This document shows, piece after piece, positions 35,086 through 43,549 of a DNA stretch of 64,000 nt. How positions within the stretch are numbered: the first letter of the stretch is position 1; each line of letters starts with the position of its first letter. The DNA lies in NCBI RefSeq assembly GCF_029439465.1, contig NZ_JAROAV010000027.1, forward strand, positions 33,258-97,257, given 5' to 3'. The notes below the pieces were generated by a model. That model was not told the origin of the DNA and did not search any database. It saw nothing but the letters and a program-made list of their open reading frames with translations. The position numbers and the translations under genes were made by a program. Origin of the DNA: Luteipulveratus flavus (lineage in GTDB: Bacteria > Actinomycetota > Actinomycetes > Actinomycetales > Dermatophilaceae).

Positions 35086-36465
35086 TCAGCTGTGCAGGTG
35101 GAGCGGCTTGCCGGCGAGGGCGAGATGGGCCTCGCCGAGCGCCTCGTTCTGCGTCGGGTGGGCGTGGATGAGCTGCGCGACGTCGTCGGGCAGGGCCTCC
35201 CAGCCGACGATGAGCTGTGCCTCGCCGACCTGCTCGCCCATCCGGGCACCGACCATGTGGACGCCCACGACGGGACCGTCCTTGGCGCGCACGAGCTTCA
35301 CGAAGCCCTGGGTACCCAGGATCTGGCTCTTGCCGTTGCCGCCGAGGTTGTACTCGACCGTCTCGACCTCGCCGTGCGCCTCCTTGGCCTGGGCCTCGGT
35401 GAGGCCGACCGAGGCGATCTCGGGGTCGCAGTAGGTGACTCGCGGGATGCCGGACTCGACGATGGGTGCCGGCGACAACCCGGCGATCTCCTCGGCGACG
35501 AAGATGCCCTGGGCGAACCCGCGGTGCGCCAGCTGGAGACCGGGGACGATGTCGCCGACGGCGAAGACACCCGGGACGTTGGTGCGCAGGCGCTCGTCGG
35601 TGAGGACGAACCCGCGCTCCATCGCGACGCCGACCTCGTCGTACCCGAGGCCGTCGGTGACCGGGCCGCGACCGACCGCGACCAGCAGGAGGTCGGTCTC
35701 GATGCTGTCGCCGGACTCCAGCGAGACGGTGACGACGTCGCCCTTCTGCGTGGCGCCGGTGAACTTCACGCCGGTCTTGAACGCGATCTTGCGCTTGCGG
35801 AAAGAGCGCTCCAGCTGCTTGGAGACGGCCTCGTCCTCGGCCGCCACGAGCCGGGGGAGCGCCTCCACGATGGTGACCTCGGCGCCGAACGACCTGAAGA
35901 CGGAGGCGAACTCGACGCCGATCACGCCGCCGCCGAGGACCACGACACGGCTGGGGACGTGGTCGAGGGTCAGGGCCTGCTCGCTGGTGACGATGCGGCC
36001 GCCGATCTCCAGGCCGGGCAGCGTACGGGCGTACGAGCCGGTCGCCAGCACGACGTGCTTGCCGGTGAGGACACGGTCCCCGACGGTCACCGAGCTCGGA
36101 CCGGTGAGCCGGCCGGCGCCTTCGACGTACTCGACCTTGCGCGCCTTCACCAGACCCTGCAGGCCCTTGTGCAGACGGCTGACGACGCCGTCCTTGTAGC
36201 GGTGCACGCCGCTCATGTCGACCGACTCGAAGGTGGTCTTGACCCCGAACGACTCACCGTGCCGGGCGGAGTCGGCGACCTCGGCGGCGTGCAGCAGCGC
36301 CTTGGTCGGGATACAGCCCTGGTGCAGGCAGGTCCCGCCGAGCTTGTCCTTCTCGACGAGTGCGACCGACAGGCCGAGCTCGGCCGCGCGCAGCGCGCAG
36401 GCGTATCCGCCGCTGCCGCCTCCGAGGATGACGATGTCGTGGGTCGGTGCGGCCTCTGCCGTCAT
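35086..36465 (-). CDS. lpdA: Dihydrolipoyl dehydrogenase (E3)
   Basis: 459 aa from ATG 36465 (GGGAG upstream; the frame runs on to 36636 without conservation). FAD site DIVILGGGSGGYACALRAAE at the N-terminus, redox-active disulfide in GGTCLHQGCIPTKALLHAAE, NAD site VVVLGGGVIGVEFASVF, FAD second motif NVPGVFAVGDIV, and the C-terminal HAHPTQNEALGE with the catalytic His-Glu. It reoxidises dihydrolipoamide on E2 and is shared with the glycine cleavage system. It lies 70 nt upstream of the E2 gene on the same strand. Confidence 0.97.
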   Translation of the reverse strand: MTAEAAPTHDIVILGGGSGGYACALRAAELGLSVALVEKDKLGGTCLHQGCIPTKALLHAAEVADSARHGESFGVKTTFESVDMSGVHRYKDGVVSRLHKGLQGLVKARKVEYVEGAGRLTGPSSVTVGDRVLTGKHVVLATGSYARTLPGLEIGGRIVTSEQALTLDHVPSRVVVLGGGVIGVEFASVFRSFGAEVTIVEALPRLVAAEDEAVSKQLERSFRKRKIAFKTGVKFTGATQKGDVVTVSLESGDSIETDLLLVAVGRGPVTDGLGYDEVGVAMERGFVLTDERLRTNVPGVFAVGDIVPGLQLAHRGFAQGIFVAEEIAGLSPAPIVESGIPRVTYCDPEIASVGLTEAQAKEAHGEVETVEYNLGGNGKSQILGTQGFVKLVRAKDGPVVGVHMVGARMGEQVGEAQLIVGWEALPDDVAQLIHAHPTQNEALGEAHLALAGKPLHLHS

Positions 36466-36666
36466 GGTGCCAACGCTCCCTTGCGTCTGTGCGGTCGTCC
36501 GGCGCGACCCGACGTCCTGGCGGGCCGACGCTGAGCCCATCTTGGCACCCGGCTCTCGAGCGCCATCACCGAGGTGGTGCGCCGATCGGGCAATTGCCTG
36601 GCGGGCCGAGCCGAGCGCGTGCGAGAGTGACGGCACGCCCAGGAGCCCAACGATCAGGAGGACACC

Positions 36667-36861
36667 ATGGCTGACGGATCAGACCAGAACGCCGGACCGG
36701 ACGAGGACACCAAGCGCAAGTTCCGCGAGGCGCTGGACAAGAAGAAGTCCCACGGCGGCAGCGACGTGTCCGACCACTCCGCGCGCAGCAAGGTGCACGG
36801 ATCCCACGGTCCGGAGACCAGCGGCGCGCAGCAGATGTTCCGCCGCAAGTCCGGGGGCTGA
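36667..36861 (+). CDS. DUF5302 small hydrophilic protein
   Basis: 64 aa, ATG 36667 with AGGAGG 5 nt upstream. The highly charged sequence has the DUF5302 core DTKRKFREALDKKKSH and the C-terminal QMFRRKSGG. It has no membrane segment and is likely disordered. Function unknown. It is divergent from lpdA and followed by a very strong terminator, so it is monocistronic. The 201 nt upstream hold a short GGCAATTGCC palindrome (36589-36598) and no clear promoter. Confidence 0.87.
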   Translation: MADGSDQNAGPDEDTKRKFREALDKKKSHGGSDVSDHSARSKVHGSHGPETSGAQQMFRRKSGG

Positions 36862-36870
36862 GGCCACCAG

Positions 36871-36920
36871 CACGACGAGAGGGGCCGGTTCGCAGACGCG
36901 AACCGGCCCCTCTCGTCGTG
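36871..36920. terminator. Long bidirectional hairpin between DUF5302 and pepA genes
   Basis: A perfect 23-bp stem (36871-36893 with 36898-36920) and the 4-nt loop AGAC, followed on the plus strand by the T-rich TCTTCCTC. It stops both convergent transcripts. Confidence 0.95.
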
Positions 36921-36926
36921 TCTTCC

Positions 36927-38429
36927 TCAGGCGTGGTCCTGGGCCAGGCCGACGAGGGTCCGCACGCCGAACCCGGTGGCGCCCTTGGGCGTGTAGCCGT
37001 GCGCGGACGACTCGTTGAACGCCGGACCGGCGATGTCGATGTGCACCCACGGCAGCGGCTTGCCGTTCTTGCCGTCGCCGACGAACTCGCGCAGGAACAG
37101 CGCCGCCGTGATGGCGCCGCCCTCCTTCTGGCCGGTGTGCTTGACGTCCGCGACGTCGGAGTCCATGTGCTTGCGCAGCTCCTCACGCAGCGGCATCGCC
37201 CAGGCGTCCTCGCCGACGCGCCCCGCAGTCGCGATGACCTGGTCACGGGTCGTGTCGTCGTTGCCGAGAACCGCCGCGACCTGACCGCCGAACGCCATCA
37301 CGGCCGCGCCGGTCAGGGTGGCGATGTCGATGACCAGGTCGGGCTGCTGCTCGGAGGCGTACGAGAGGCCGTCCGCCATGACGAGGCGGCCCTCGGCGTC
37401 GGTGTTGATGATCTCCACGCTCTTGCCGTTGCGCATCGTGACGACGTCTCCGGGGCGCTGGGCGTCCGAGCCGGTCATGTTCTCGGCCAGGCAGAGGTAG
37501 ACGGTCATCGCGACGGGCAGGCCGAGCCGGGCGACGGCGTCGACCGCCGCGGCCGCGGCCGCGGCGCCGGCCATGTCGCACTTCATGGTCACCATGCCGG
37601 TGGCGGGCTTGATGCACAGGCCACCGGAGTCGAAGGTGATGCCCTTGCCGACGACCGCGATGTGCCGGGTCGCCTTCGCGGGCTTGTACGTCAGCGTGAC
37701 CAGGCGCGGCAGGCGGGACGAGCCACGCCCGACCCCGATCAGACCACCGCAGCCGGCCTTGGCCAGCGCCTTCTCGTCCATGACGTCGACCTTGACCTTG
37801 GTGCCCTGCAGGCGCTGGCGGGTCGCGTCGGCGAAGGACTCGGGGTAGAGGTCGTTCGGCGGGGTGTTCACCAGGTCGCGGGCCCACGCCTGGCTGTCGG
37901 CGACGACCTCGGCCCGGTGCACCGCGTCCTTGACGGCCGTCTCGCCGGCCTGTCCGCTCAGGACGGTCAGCCGCTCGACCGGCGCCTTCGCGCCACCCTT
38001 CTTGCGGTACGCGGTGAAGGCGTAGGCGCCGAACAGCGCGCCCTCGGCGGCCGCACCGGCCAGCTCGGCGTCCGAGCCGGGGGCGGCGACGGCCGCGTGC
38101 CCGGTGTCCGCCAGGCCGCGGACGGCCGAGCCGACCGCACGGCGGACCGACTCGTGGTCGGTGGCGGTGGGCTCATGGTCCAGGCCCGTACCGGCGACGA
38201 CCACGATGGGAGCAGTCACGCCGGGCACCCCGGTGAGCTTGATGGCCTCGTCCGCGCCGCCCTTGGCGCCGATCGCGGTCAGGGTGGCGCCGATGTGGTC
38301 CACGGACTCGGAGGAGAGCCCGTCGGTGCTGGCCAGGCGTACGCCGTCGTCGAGCGTGACGGACAGGAGCACCAGCACGTCTGCCTTCACCTCGCCGGTC
38401 TTCTGGTCCGTCAGCGTCAACGTCGTCAC
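36927..38429 (-). CDS. pepA: Leucyl aminopeptidase (M17)
   Basis: 500 aa from GTG 38429 (GGGAGG upstream; the frame extends to 39689 but there is antisense to gcvT). The M17 catalytic domain has GKGITFDSGGLCIKP with metal-binding Lys and Asp, MKCDMAGAAA, and the signature NTDAEGRLVMADGL with Asp, Glu and the catalytic Arg. The N-terminal macro-like domain about 1-170 is normal for the family. Cytoplasmic hexamer that trims N-terminal residues from peptides. Confidence 0.97.
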   Translation of the reverse strand: MTTLTLTDQKTGEVKADVLVLLSVTLDDGVRLASTDGLSSESVDHIGATLTAIGAKGGADEAIKLTGVPGVTAPIVVVAGTGLDHEPTATDHESVRRAVGSAVRGLADTGHAAVAAPGSDAELAGAAAEGALFGAYAFTAYRKKGGAKAPVERLTVLSGQAGETAVKDAVHRAEVVADSQAWARDLVNTPPNDLYPESFADATRQRLQGTKVKVDVMDEKALAKAGCGGLIGVGRGSSRLPRLVTLTYKPAKATRHIAVVGKGITFDSGGLCIKPATGMVTMKCDMAGAAAAAAAVDAVARLGLPVAMTVYLCLAENMTGSDAQRPGDVVTMRNGKSVEIINTDAEGRLVMADGLSYASEQQPDLVIDIATLTGAAVMAFGGQVAAVLGNDDTTRDQVIATAGRVGEDAWAMPLREELRKHMDSDVADVKHTGQKEGGAITAALFLREFVGDGKNGKPLPWVHIDIAGPAFNESSAHGYTPKGATGFGVRTLVGLAQDHA

Positions 38430-38507
38430 AGTGATTGCCTCCCGGCTCTCGTTCGGAGGACCGGCTGCGTTGTCGGTCCCAGGCGAGGATAACGAGGTGC
38501 CCGGCGA

Positions 38508-38513
38508 TACCGT
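38508..38513 (+). promoter_or_regulatory. -10 element for leaderless gcvT
   Basis: TACCGT, 6 nt before ATG 38520, with no Shine-Dalgarno sequence. Confidence 0.5.
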
Positions 38514-38519
38514 TCGCGC

Positions 38520-39626
38520 ATGACAGGTGACCCCTTGAAGACCTCCCCGCTGCACGACCGCCACACGGCGCTGCGGGCCAAGATGGCCGACTTCGGCGGC
38601 TGGGAGATGCCCATCGAGTACCCGGGTGGCGGCGTCCTGCGCGAGCACACCGCCGTACGCGAGCGCGTCGGCATCTTCGACGTGAGCCACCTCGGCAAGG
38701 CACTGGTCAAGGGCGCGGGCGCCGCGGACTTCGTCAACTCCTGCTTCACCAACGACCTGCGCAAGGTCGAGCCCCCGAAGGCGCAGTACACGATGTGCTG
38801 CGACGAGGAGACCGGCGGCGTCGTCGACGACCTGATCCAGTACTTCAAGGCCGAGGACGAGGTCTTCCTGGTCCCCAACGCCGCCAACACCGCCGAGGTC
38901 GTCCGGCGCATGAACGCCGTGGTGCCGCAGGGCATCTCGGTCACCGATCAGCACTCGGACTTCGGGATCATCGCCGTCCAGGGCCCGCGATCGGTCGAGG
39001 TGGTCGAGGCGCTCGGCCTGCCGACCGACCTGGAGTACATGTCCTTCACCGAGGCCGACTGGCAGGGCCGCCCGGTCATCGTGCTGCGGTCCGGCTACAC
39101 CGGCGAGAAGGGCTTCGAGCTGGTGCCGCGCTGGGAGGACACGCCGGCGCTGTGGGACGCGCTCGTCGAGGCGATGCAGCCGTACGACGGTCTCCCGTGC
39201 GGTCTCGGCGCCCGCGACACGCTGCGGACCGAGATGGGGTACGCCCTCCACGGTCACGAGCTGACGATGGACATCACCCCGAACATGGCCCGCGCCGGCT
39301 GGGCCGTCGGCTGGAAGAAGGAGAGCTTCTGGGGCAAGAAGGTCCTCGAGGCGCAGCGCGCCGAGAAGACCTGCCGCCTGTCCTGGGGCCTGCTCGCGAC
39401 CGGCCGCGGCATCCCGCGCGCCGAGTGCGAGGTGAAGAACGCCGACGGCACGGTCATCGGCGTCGTCACCTCCGGCACCATGTCGCCCACCCTGAAGCAG
39501 GGCATCGCCCTCGTGCTCCTGGACCGGGGCGCCGAGGAGGGTGACGAGGTCGTCGTCGACGTACGCGGACGCGACGTGCCCGCGAAGGTCGTCAAGCCCC
39601 CGTTCGTCCAGGTCGAGACCGCCTGA
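38520..39626 (+). CDS. gcvT: Glycine cleavage system T protein (aminomethyltransferase)
   Basis: 368 aa, complete. It transfers the methylene unit from the lipoyl arm of GcvH to tetrahydrofolate. Visible are LHDRHTALRAKMADFGGWEMPIEY at the N-terminus, REHTAVRERVGIFDVSHLGK, VQGPRSVEV, the folate-binding RSGYTGEKGFELV, and the C-terminal TSGTMSPTLKQGIALVLLD. The other glycine cleavage genes (gcvP, gcvH) are not in the window. It diverges from pepA by 90 nt and ends at a strong terminator shared with cobS. Confidence 0.97.
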   Translation: MTGDPLKTSPLHDRHTALRAKMADFGGWEMPIEYPGGGVLREHTAVRERVGIFDVSHLGKALVKGAGAADFVNSCFTNDLRKVEPPKAQYTMCCDEETGGVVDDLIQYFKAEDEVFLVPNAANTAEVVRRMNAVVPQGISVTDQHSDFGIIAVQGPRSVEVVEALGLPTDLEYMSFTEADWQGRPVIVLRSGYTGEKGFELVPRWEDTPALWDALVEAMQPYDGLPCGLGARDTLRTEMGYALHGHELTMDITPNMARAGWAVGWKKESFWGKKVLEAQRAEKTCRLSWGLLATGRGIPRAECEVKNADGTVIGVVTSGTMSPTLKQGIALVLLDRGAEEGDEVVVDVRGRDVPAKVVKPPFVQVETA

Positions 39627-39646
39627 GCGACCGGGGCTGAACGACC

Positions 39647-39696
39647 CTCTCCGGTGCAGACGTCCCCGCACGTGCAGGGACGTCTGCACCGGAGAG
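39647..39696. terminator. Bidirectional hairpin between gcvT and cobS
   Basis: A perfect 20-bp stem (39647-39666 with 39677-39696) and 10-nt loop lie between convergent stops. Confidence 0.93.
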
Positions 39697-39731
39697 AGTC
39701 GGCTGACCGAGAAAGCGGCGTCGAGCCCGGG

Positions 39732-40502
39732 TCAGATCAGGGCGGTGGCGACCAGCAGCCCCCCGGCGAGGGCGATCTCGACGACCGCGCCGAGCACGTC
39801 GCCCGTGATGCCTCCCAGACGTCGGCGGCACCGGAGCAGGACGGGCACGGCGGCCAGCGGGCCGACGGCGACCACGACCGGACCGGCCCACCACCCGGCT
39901 CCGGTCAGCCCGGTGGCGAGCGCGGCGGCGCATCCGACGACGACCGTCGCGGCCGCTGCCCTGACCGGCGGGACGGTGCCGGCCACCAGCGCGCCGAGGC
40001 CACCGGGTCGCGCTGCCGGGAGGCCGCGGACGCAGGCCCACGTCAGGGCCAGCCTGCTGCCCACCAGCGCGACGGCCGCCAGCGTCGGACCGCCGCGAGC
40101 GTCCAGCACGGACGCCGCGCACGCGATCTGCAGCGCCAGCACGAGCAGCAGCGCCGACGCACCCGCGGGTCCCACGTCGCCGGTGCGCATGACCTCCAGC
40201 GCCCGGTCGCGGTCGTAGGAGGCGGCGAGGCCGTCGACCGTGTCGGCCAGCCCGTCCAGGTGGAGCGCCCGGGTACCGACGGCCAGCGTGCCGACGGCCA
40301 GCACGGACAGGACGAGAGCTCCGAGGCCGAGCGCCCGACCGGTCGCCACGACGGCAGCAGTGGGAACCAGCAGGACGAGCGCGGCGAACGGTGCGAGCAG
40401 CATCGCGCCGGAGGCGGTGGAGCGGGTCACGGCGCGGGGCGCGGGAACCCGCACGGCGGTCAGGGTGCCGACCGCGAGGCGAACGGCGTCAGGCAAGCGC
40501 AC
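39732..40502 (-). CDS. cobS: Adenosylcobinamide-GDP ribazoletransferase
   Basis: 256 aa, membrane protein with about six hydrophobic segments. The CobS signature HLDGLADTVDGLAA is at about 82-95, with metal-binding Asp residues, and GGITGDVLGA lies near the C-terminus. It joins the activated lower ligand to adenosylcobinamide-GDP, the last step of cobalamin nucleotide-loop assembly. The GTG start overlaps the end of cobU by 14 nt. It is the last gene of the cobalamin operon. Confidence 0.95.
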   Translation of the reverse strand: MRLPDAVRLAVGTLTAVRVPAPRAVTRSTASGAMLLAPFAALVLLVPTAAVVATGRALGLGALVLSVLAVGTLAVGTRALHLDGLADTVDGLAASYDRDRALEVMRTGDVGPAGASALLLVLALQIACAASVLDARGGPTLAAVALVGSRLALTWACVRGLPAARPGGLGALVAGTVPPVRAAAATVVVGCAAALATGLTGAGWWAGPVVVAVGPLAAVPVLLRCRRRLGGITGDVLGAVVEIALAGGLLVATALI

Positions 40503-41049
40503 CCGGCACGACGGGAAGGCCGCTGAGGTCGACCACGCGGCCGGCGACGACGAGATGGACGCGGTCGCTCACCGAGCTCAGCGTGGCGTTGACCCGGCCG
40601 AGCGCATCACCGAAGAGGCGTCCGGATGAGGTCTGCGGGACCACGCTCATGCCGACCTCGTTGGTCACGGCGACGATGTCGTACGGCGCGTTGATCCACA
40701 GGGCGACCAGCTCGGTGCAGCGCTCCTGCACGAGGGTGAGGGCCTTGTCGCGGTCCTCCCACGCCTCGGCCTCGTCGATGAGCGCGGTGACCCAGTTGCC
40801 GATGCAGTCCACCAGGGTGGGCGTCCGCGCGGCGAGGATCGCGTGGGTGACGTCGCTGCTCTCGACGGTGGTCCAGGTCTCGGGGCGGCGGTCCTGGTGG
40901 TGCTTCACCCGCGCCGCCCAGTCACTGTCGTCGGAGTCCGCGCGCGGCCCGGTCGCGATGTAGGTGACGGCGGGCTCGTCGATCAGCAGGCTCTCGGCAT
41001 GACGGCTCTTGCCGCTGCGTGTCCCACCGAGGATGAGTGTGGTCGTCAT
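40489..41049 (-). CDS. cobU: Bifunctional adenosylcobinamide kinase/guanylyltransferase
   Basis: 186 aa from ATG 41049 with AGGAGG upstream. It has the P-loop GGTRSGKS at residues 8-15, the TYIATG block, HHQDRRPETW with the guanylylated His region, and NEVGMSVVP near 130. It phosphorylates adenosylcobinamide and activates it with GTP for CobS. It lies 32 nt downstream of the EcfS gene in the riboswitch-controlled operon. The frame is open to 41748 but overlaps ecfS there. Confidence 0.95.
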   Translation of the reverse strand: MTTTLILGGTRSGKSRHAESLLIDEPAVTYIATGPRADSDDSDWAARVKHHQDRRPETWTTVESSDVTHAILAARTPTLVDCIGNWVTALIDEAEAWEDRDKALTLVQERCTELVALWINAPYDIVAVTNEVGMSVVPQTSSGRLFGDALGRVNATLSSVSDRVHLVVAGRVVDLSGLPVVPGALA

Positions 41050-41081
41050 CGTGCCTCCTACCATCCCCGAGAGCGCTGCGG

Positions 41082-41924
41082 TCACTGTAACCCTCGGCCG
41101 GCGTCCTGCCGCGGACCGCGCGGTACGTCGCCCGGAGCCGGGACCGTGCCGAAAGAAGCCCGCCGCACCGCCCGCCGGAGCGCGAGCAGCACCGGACGCG
41201 CGGCGACGAGCACCAGGACGGCGGTGAGCACGCCGCGCGGGAGGTCCCAGCCGAGGGAGGTCAGCCCGTAGAAGACGCCGTAGTGCGCGAGCTGGGTGCC
41301 GAGCGGGTCGCCCGCGTCGAAGCCCGCGCCCGCCGGAGCGGAGCTGCCGAGGAACGGCCAGAACCACAGGTTCATCACCGCGCCGTAGAGCAGGCCGGTG
41401 AGGAGTCCGTACGCCGCGAGCAGCCAGCGCTCGGCACGCTCGCCGACCCGGGGGAGGAGCGCCGCCCCGAGGCCGACCCAGCCCGTGGCGAGCATCTGGA
41501 ACGGGGTCCAGGGTCCGACGCCGCCGGTCAGGAAGGCGCCGGTGACGATCGCGAGGGCACCGAGCAGGAACCCCGCGGTGCGGCCGAGGACGCGGCCGCC
41601 GAGGACGACGAGGAAGAACATCGGCTCCAGCCCGGCGGTCCCTGCCGACAGCACCCGCAGGGCGCCGCCCATCGCCGCGAGCACGCCGAGCGTCGCGACG
41701 ACCTTCGCGTCGAGCCCGCCCCGGGACAGCTCGGCCAGGAGCACGCACCCGAGCAGCCCGACCAGCACCGGGAACAGCCAGGGCGTGCTGTGGTCGCCGG
41801 TGAGCGCGGACCGGGAGTCGACGAGGAAGGGCCAGGTGAACGACAGCACGCCGACGAGGGTGACCAGGGTCATGGCGATGGTCGACGTCCGGCGCCAGCG
41901 GACGATCTCGGGCGTCGGCGTCAC
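41082..41924 (-). CDS. ECF transporter substrate-binding (S) component
   Basis: 280 aa with about six membrane segments from residue 15 to 260, no signal peptide, and a GTG start overlapping the ATPase stop (GTGA). EPMFFLVVLGGRVLGRTAGFLLGALAI is typical of cobalamin or thiamin-type S components. The riboswitch upstream and CobU/CobS downstream point to a corrinoid (cobalamin or cobinamide) as substrate; that is inference from context. Confidence 0.87.
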   Translation of the reverse strand: MTPTPEIVRWRRTSTIAMTLVTLVGVLSFTWPFLVDSRSALTGDHSTPWLFPVLVGLLGCVLLAELSRGGLDAKVVATLGVLAAMGGALRVLSAGTAGLEPMFFLVVLGGRVLGRTAGFLLGALAIVTGAFLTGGVGPWTPFQMLATGWVGLGAALLPRVGERAERWLLAAYGLLTGLLYGAVMNLWFWPFLGSSAPAGAGFDAGDPLGTQLAHYGVFYGLTSLGWDLPRGVLTAVLVLVAARPVLLALRRAVRRASFGTVPAPGDVPRGPRQDAGRGLQ

Positions 41925-43549
41925 GGTCGGGCCTCGGCGGTCTCCGGCTCAGAGAGCGGCACCTCGTCCACAGTGAGGTAGTGCGCCGGGTGCATCACCT
42001 TCGCGACCTGAGGTGCGAATGCCGGTGAGTCGCAAAGGATCTCACGCGCAGGTCCGTCCCCGATGATCTCGCCGTCGGCGAGCAGCAGCACGTCGTCGGC
42101 CGCCTCCGCCGCCATCTCCACGTCGTGGGTCGCCATCAGGACGGCGTGGCCGTGCTCAGCGAGCTCGCGCAGGACGCCACCGAGCCGCTCCTTCGCGGTG
42201 TAGTCCAGGCCGCGGGTCGGCTCGTCGAGCAGCACCAGGGCCGGCTCGCCGGTCAGCACGACCGCGAGCGCGAGCAGGACCCGGCCACCCTCGGACAGGT
42301 CGCGCGGATGGGCGTCCGGGTCGAGGTGCGGCGCGATGCGAAGCAGCAGTGACGCGCAGGTACCGGCCGGTCGACCGAAGTCGACGTCGGCGGCGGCGCA
42401 CTCGCGGGCGACGCTGTCGTGGTAGAGCAGGGAGGCGGCGTCCTGGGGGACCAGGCCCACCGCGTGCACCAGCCGGCGCGGCGGGGTGCGCGAGGGGTCG
42501 AGGTCGTCCACGCGGACGGCGCCCGAGGTCGGCGTGAGCAGCCCGGCGAGGCAGCCGAGCAGCGTCGACTTGCCGGCGCCGTTGCGGCCCATCAGCACAC
42601 TGACGCGCCCGGTGCGGATGGTCAGGTCGACCTCACCGAGGACCGTCGTACCCCGGCGGCGCAGGTGCAGCCGCCGGGTCGTCGCGGCGGCGCTGCCCTC
42701 CGCGAGCGGCCGGTCGGCGACCCGCGGTGCCGGCACCGCGGGTAGGCGGTCGCGTGCCGCCCGTCGCCGCGCGTCGCGGATCGACAGGGGAAGCGGGTCC
42801 CAGCCCAGCCGCCGGCCGAGTCGCACGACCGGTGGCGCGATCGTCGAGCGGGTCATGGCCTCCTGCGGGGTGAGCATCGGCGAGACCACGCCGTTCTCGA
42901 CCAGCAGCACGCTGTCGGCGTGGTGCACCACCCGCTCGAGCCGGTGCTCGGCGAGCACGACGGTCACGCCGAGGTCGTGGACCAGCCGGTGGACGGCGGC
43001 GAGCACGTCCTCCGCCGAGACCGGGTCGAGCGAGGAGGTGGGCTCGTCCAGGACGAGGACCCGAGGTCCGGCGGCCAGCACGGACGCGACGGCGACCCGC
43101 TGCTGCTGACCACCGCTGAGCTCGCGCAGCGGTCGTGCGCGCAGGTCGGCGACGCCCAGGACGTCCAGGCTCTCCTCGACGCGGCGACGCATCGCCGACG
43201 GGCTCAGCCCGAGCGTCTCCAGGCCGTACGCGATCTCCTCCTCGACGGTCTCGGTGACGAAGCCCGCGACGGGGTCCTGCCCGACCATGCCGACGACCTG
43301 CGACAGGTCGCGCGGTCGGTGCTCGCGGGTGTCGCGCCCGTCGACGAGGACCTGACCCTCCAGGCGTCCGCCCGTGAAGTGGGGGACCAGGCCGTTGAGG
43401 GTGCGCAGCAGGGTGGACTTGCCGCTGCCGGTCGGACCGACCACGAGCACCAGGTCGCCCTCGGGGACGCGGATGCGACCGGTCTGCAGGTGAGGCCGGG
43501 TGGCGCTGTCGGGGTCGTACGTCACGCGCACGTCGATGAGCTCGATCAT
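41921..43549 (-). CDS. ECF transporter ATPase with two fused ATP-binding domains
   Basis: 542 aa from ATG 43549, which overlaps the EcfT stop; the frame runs upstream without support. Domain 1 (about 1-240): Walker A GPTGSGKST, signature LSGGQQQRVA, Walker B LVLDEPTSSLDP. Domain 2 (about 300-525): Walker A GRNGAGKST, Walker B LVLLDEPTRGLD, but the signature reads LSEGGRVLL instead of LSGGQ. So the second composite ATP site may be weakened. A single protein replaces the usual EcfA1-EcfA2 pair. Confidence 0.92.
   Translation of the reverse strand: MIELIDVRVTYDPDSATRPHLQTGRIRVPEGDLVLVVGPTGSGKSTLLRTLNGLVPHFTGGRLEGQVLVDGRDTREHRPRDLSQVVGMVGQDPVAGFVTETVEEEIAYGLETLGLSPSAMRRRVEESLDVLGVADLRARPLRELSGGQQQRVAVASVLAAGPRVLVLDEPTSSLDPVSAEDVLAAVHRLVHDLGVTVVLAEHRLERVVHHADSVLLVENGVVSPMLTPQEAMTRSTIAPPVVRLGRRLGWDPLPLSIRDARRRAARDRLPAVPAPRVADRPLAEGSAAATTRRLHLRRRGTTVLGEVDLTIRTGRVSVLMGRNGAGKSTLLGCLAGLLTPTSGAVRVDDLDPSRTPPRRLVHAVGLVPQDAASLLYHDSVARECAAADVDFGRPAGTCASLLLRIAPHLDPDAHPRDLSEGGRVLLALAVVLTGEPALVLLDEPTRGLDYTAKERLGGVLRELAEHGHAVLMATHDVEMAAEAADDVLLLADGEIIGDGPAREILCDSPAFAPQVAKVMHPAHYLTVDEVPLSEPETAEARP

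Noticed and set aside
36927..39689. 920-codon pepA frame
   Set aside because: The extension is antisense to gcvT, while GGGAGG and the family N-terminus place the start at GTG 38429.
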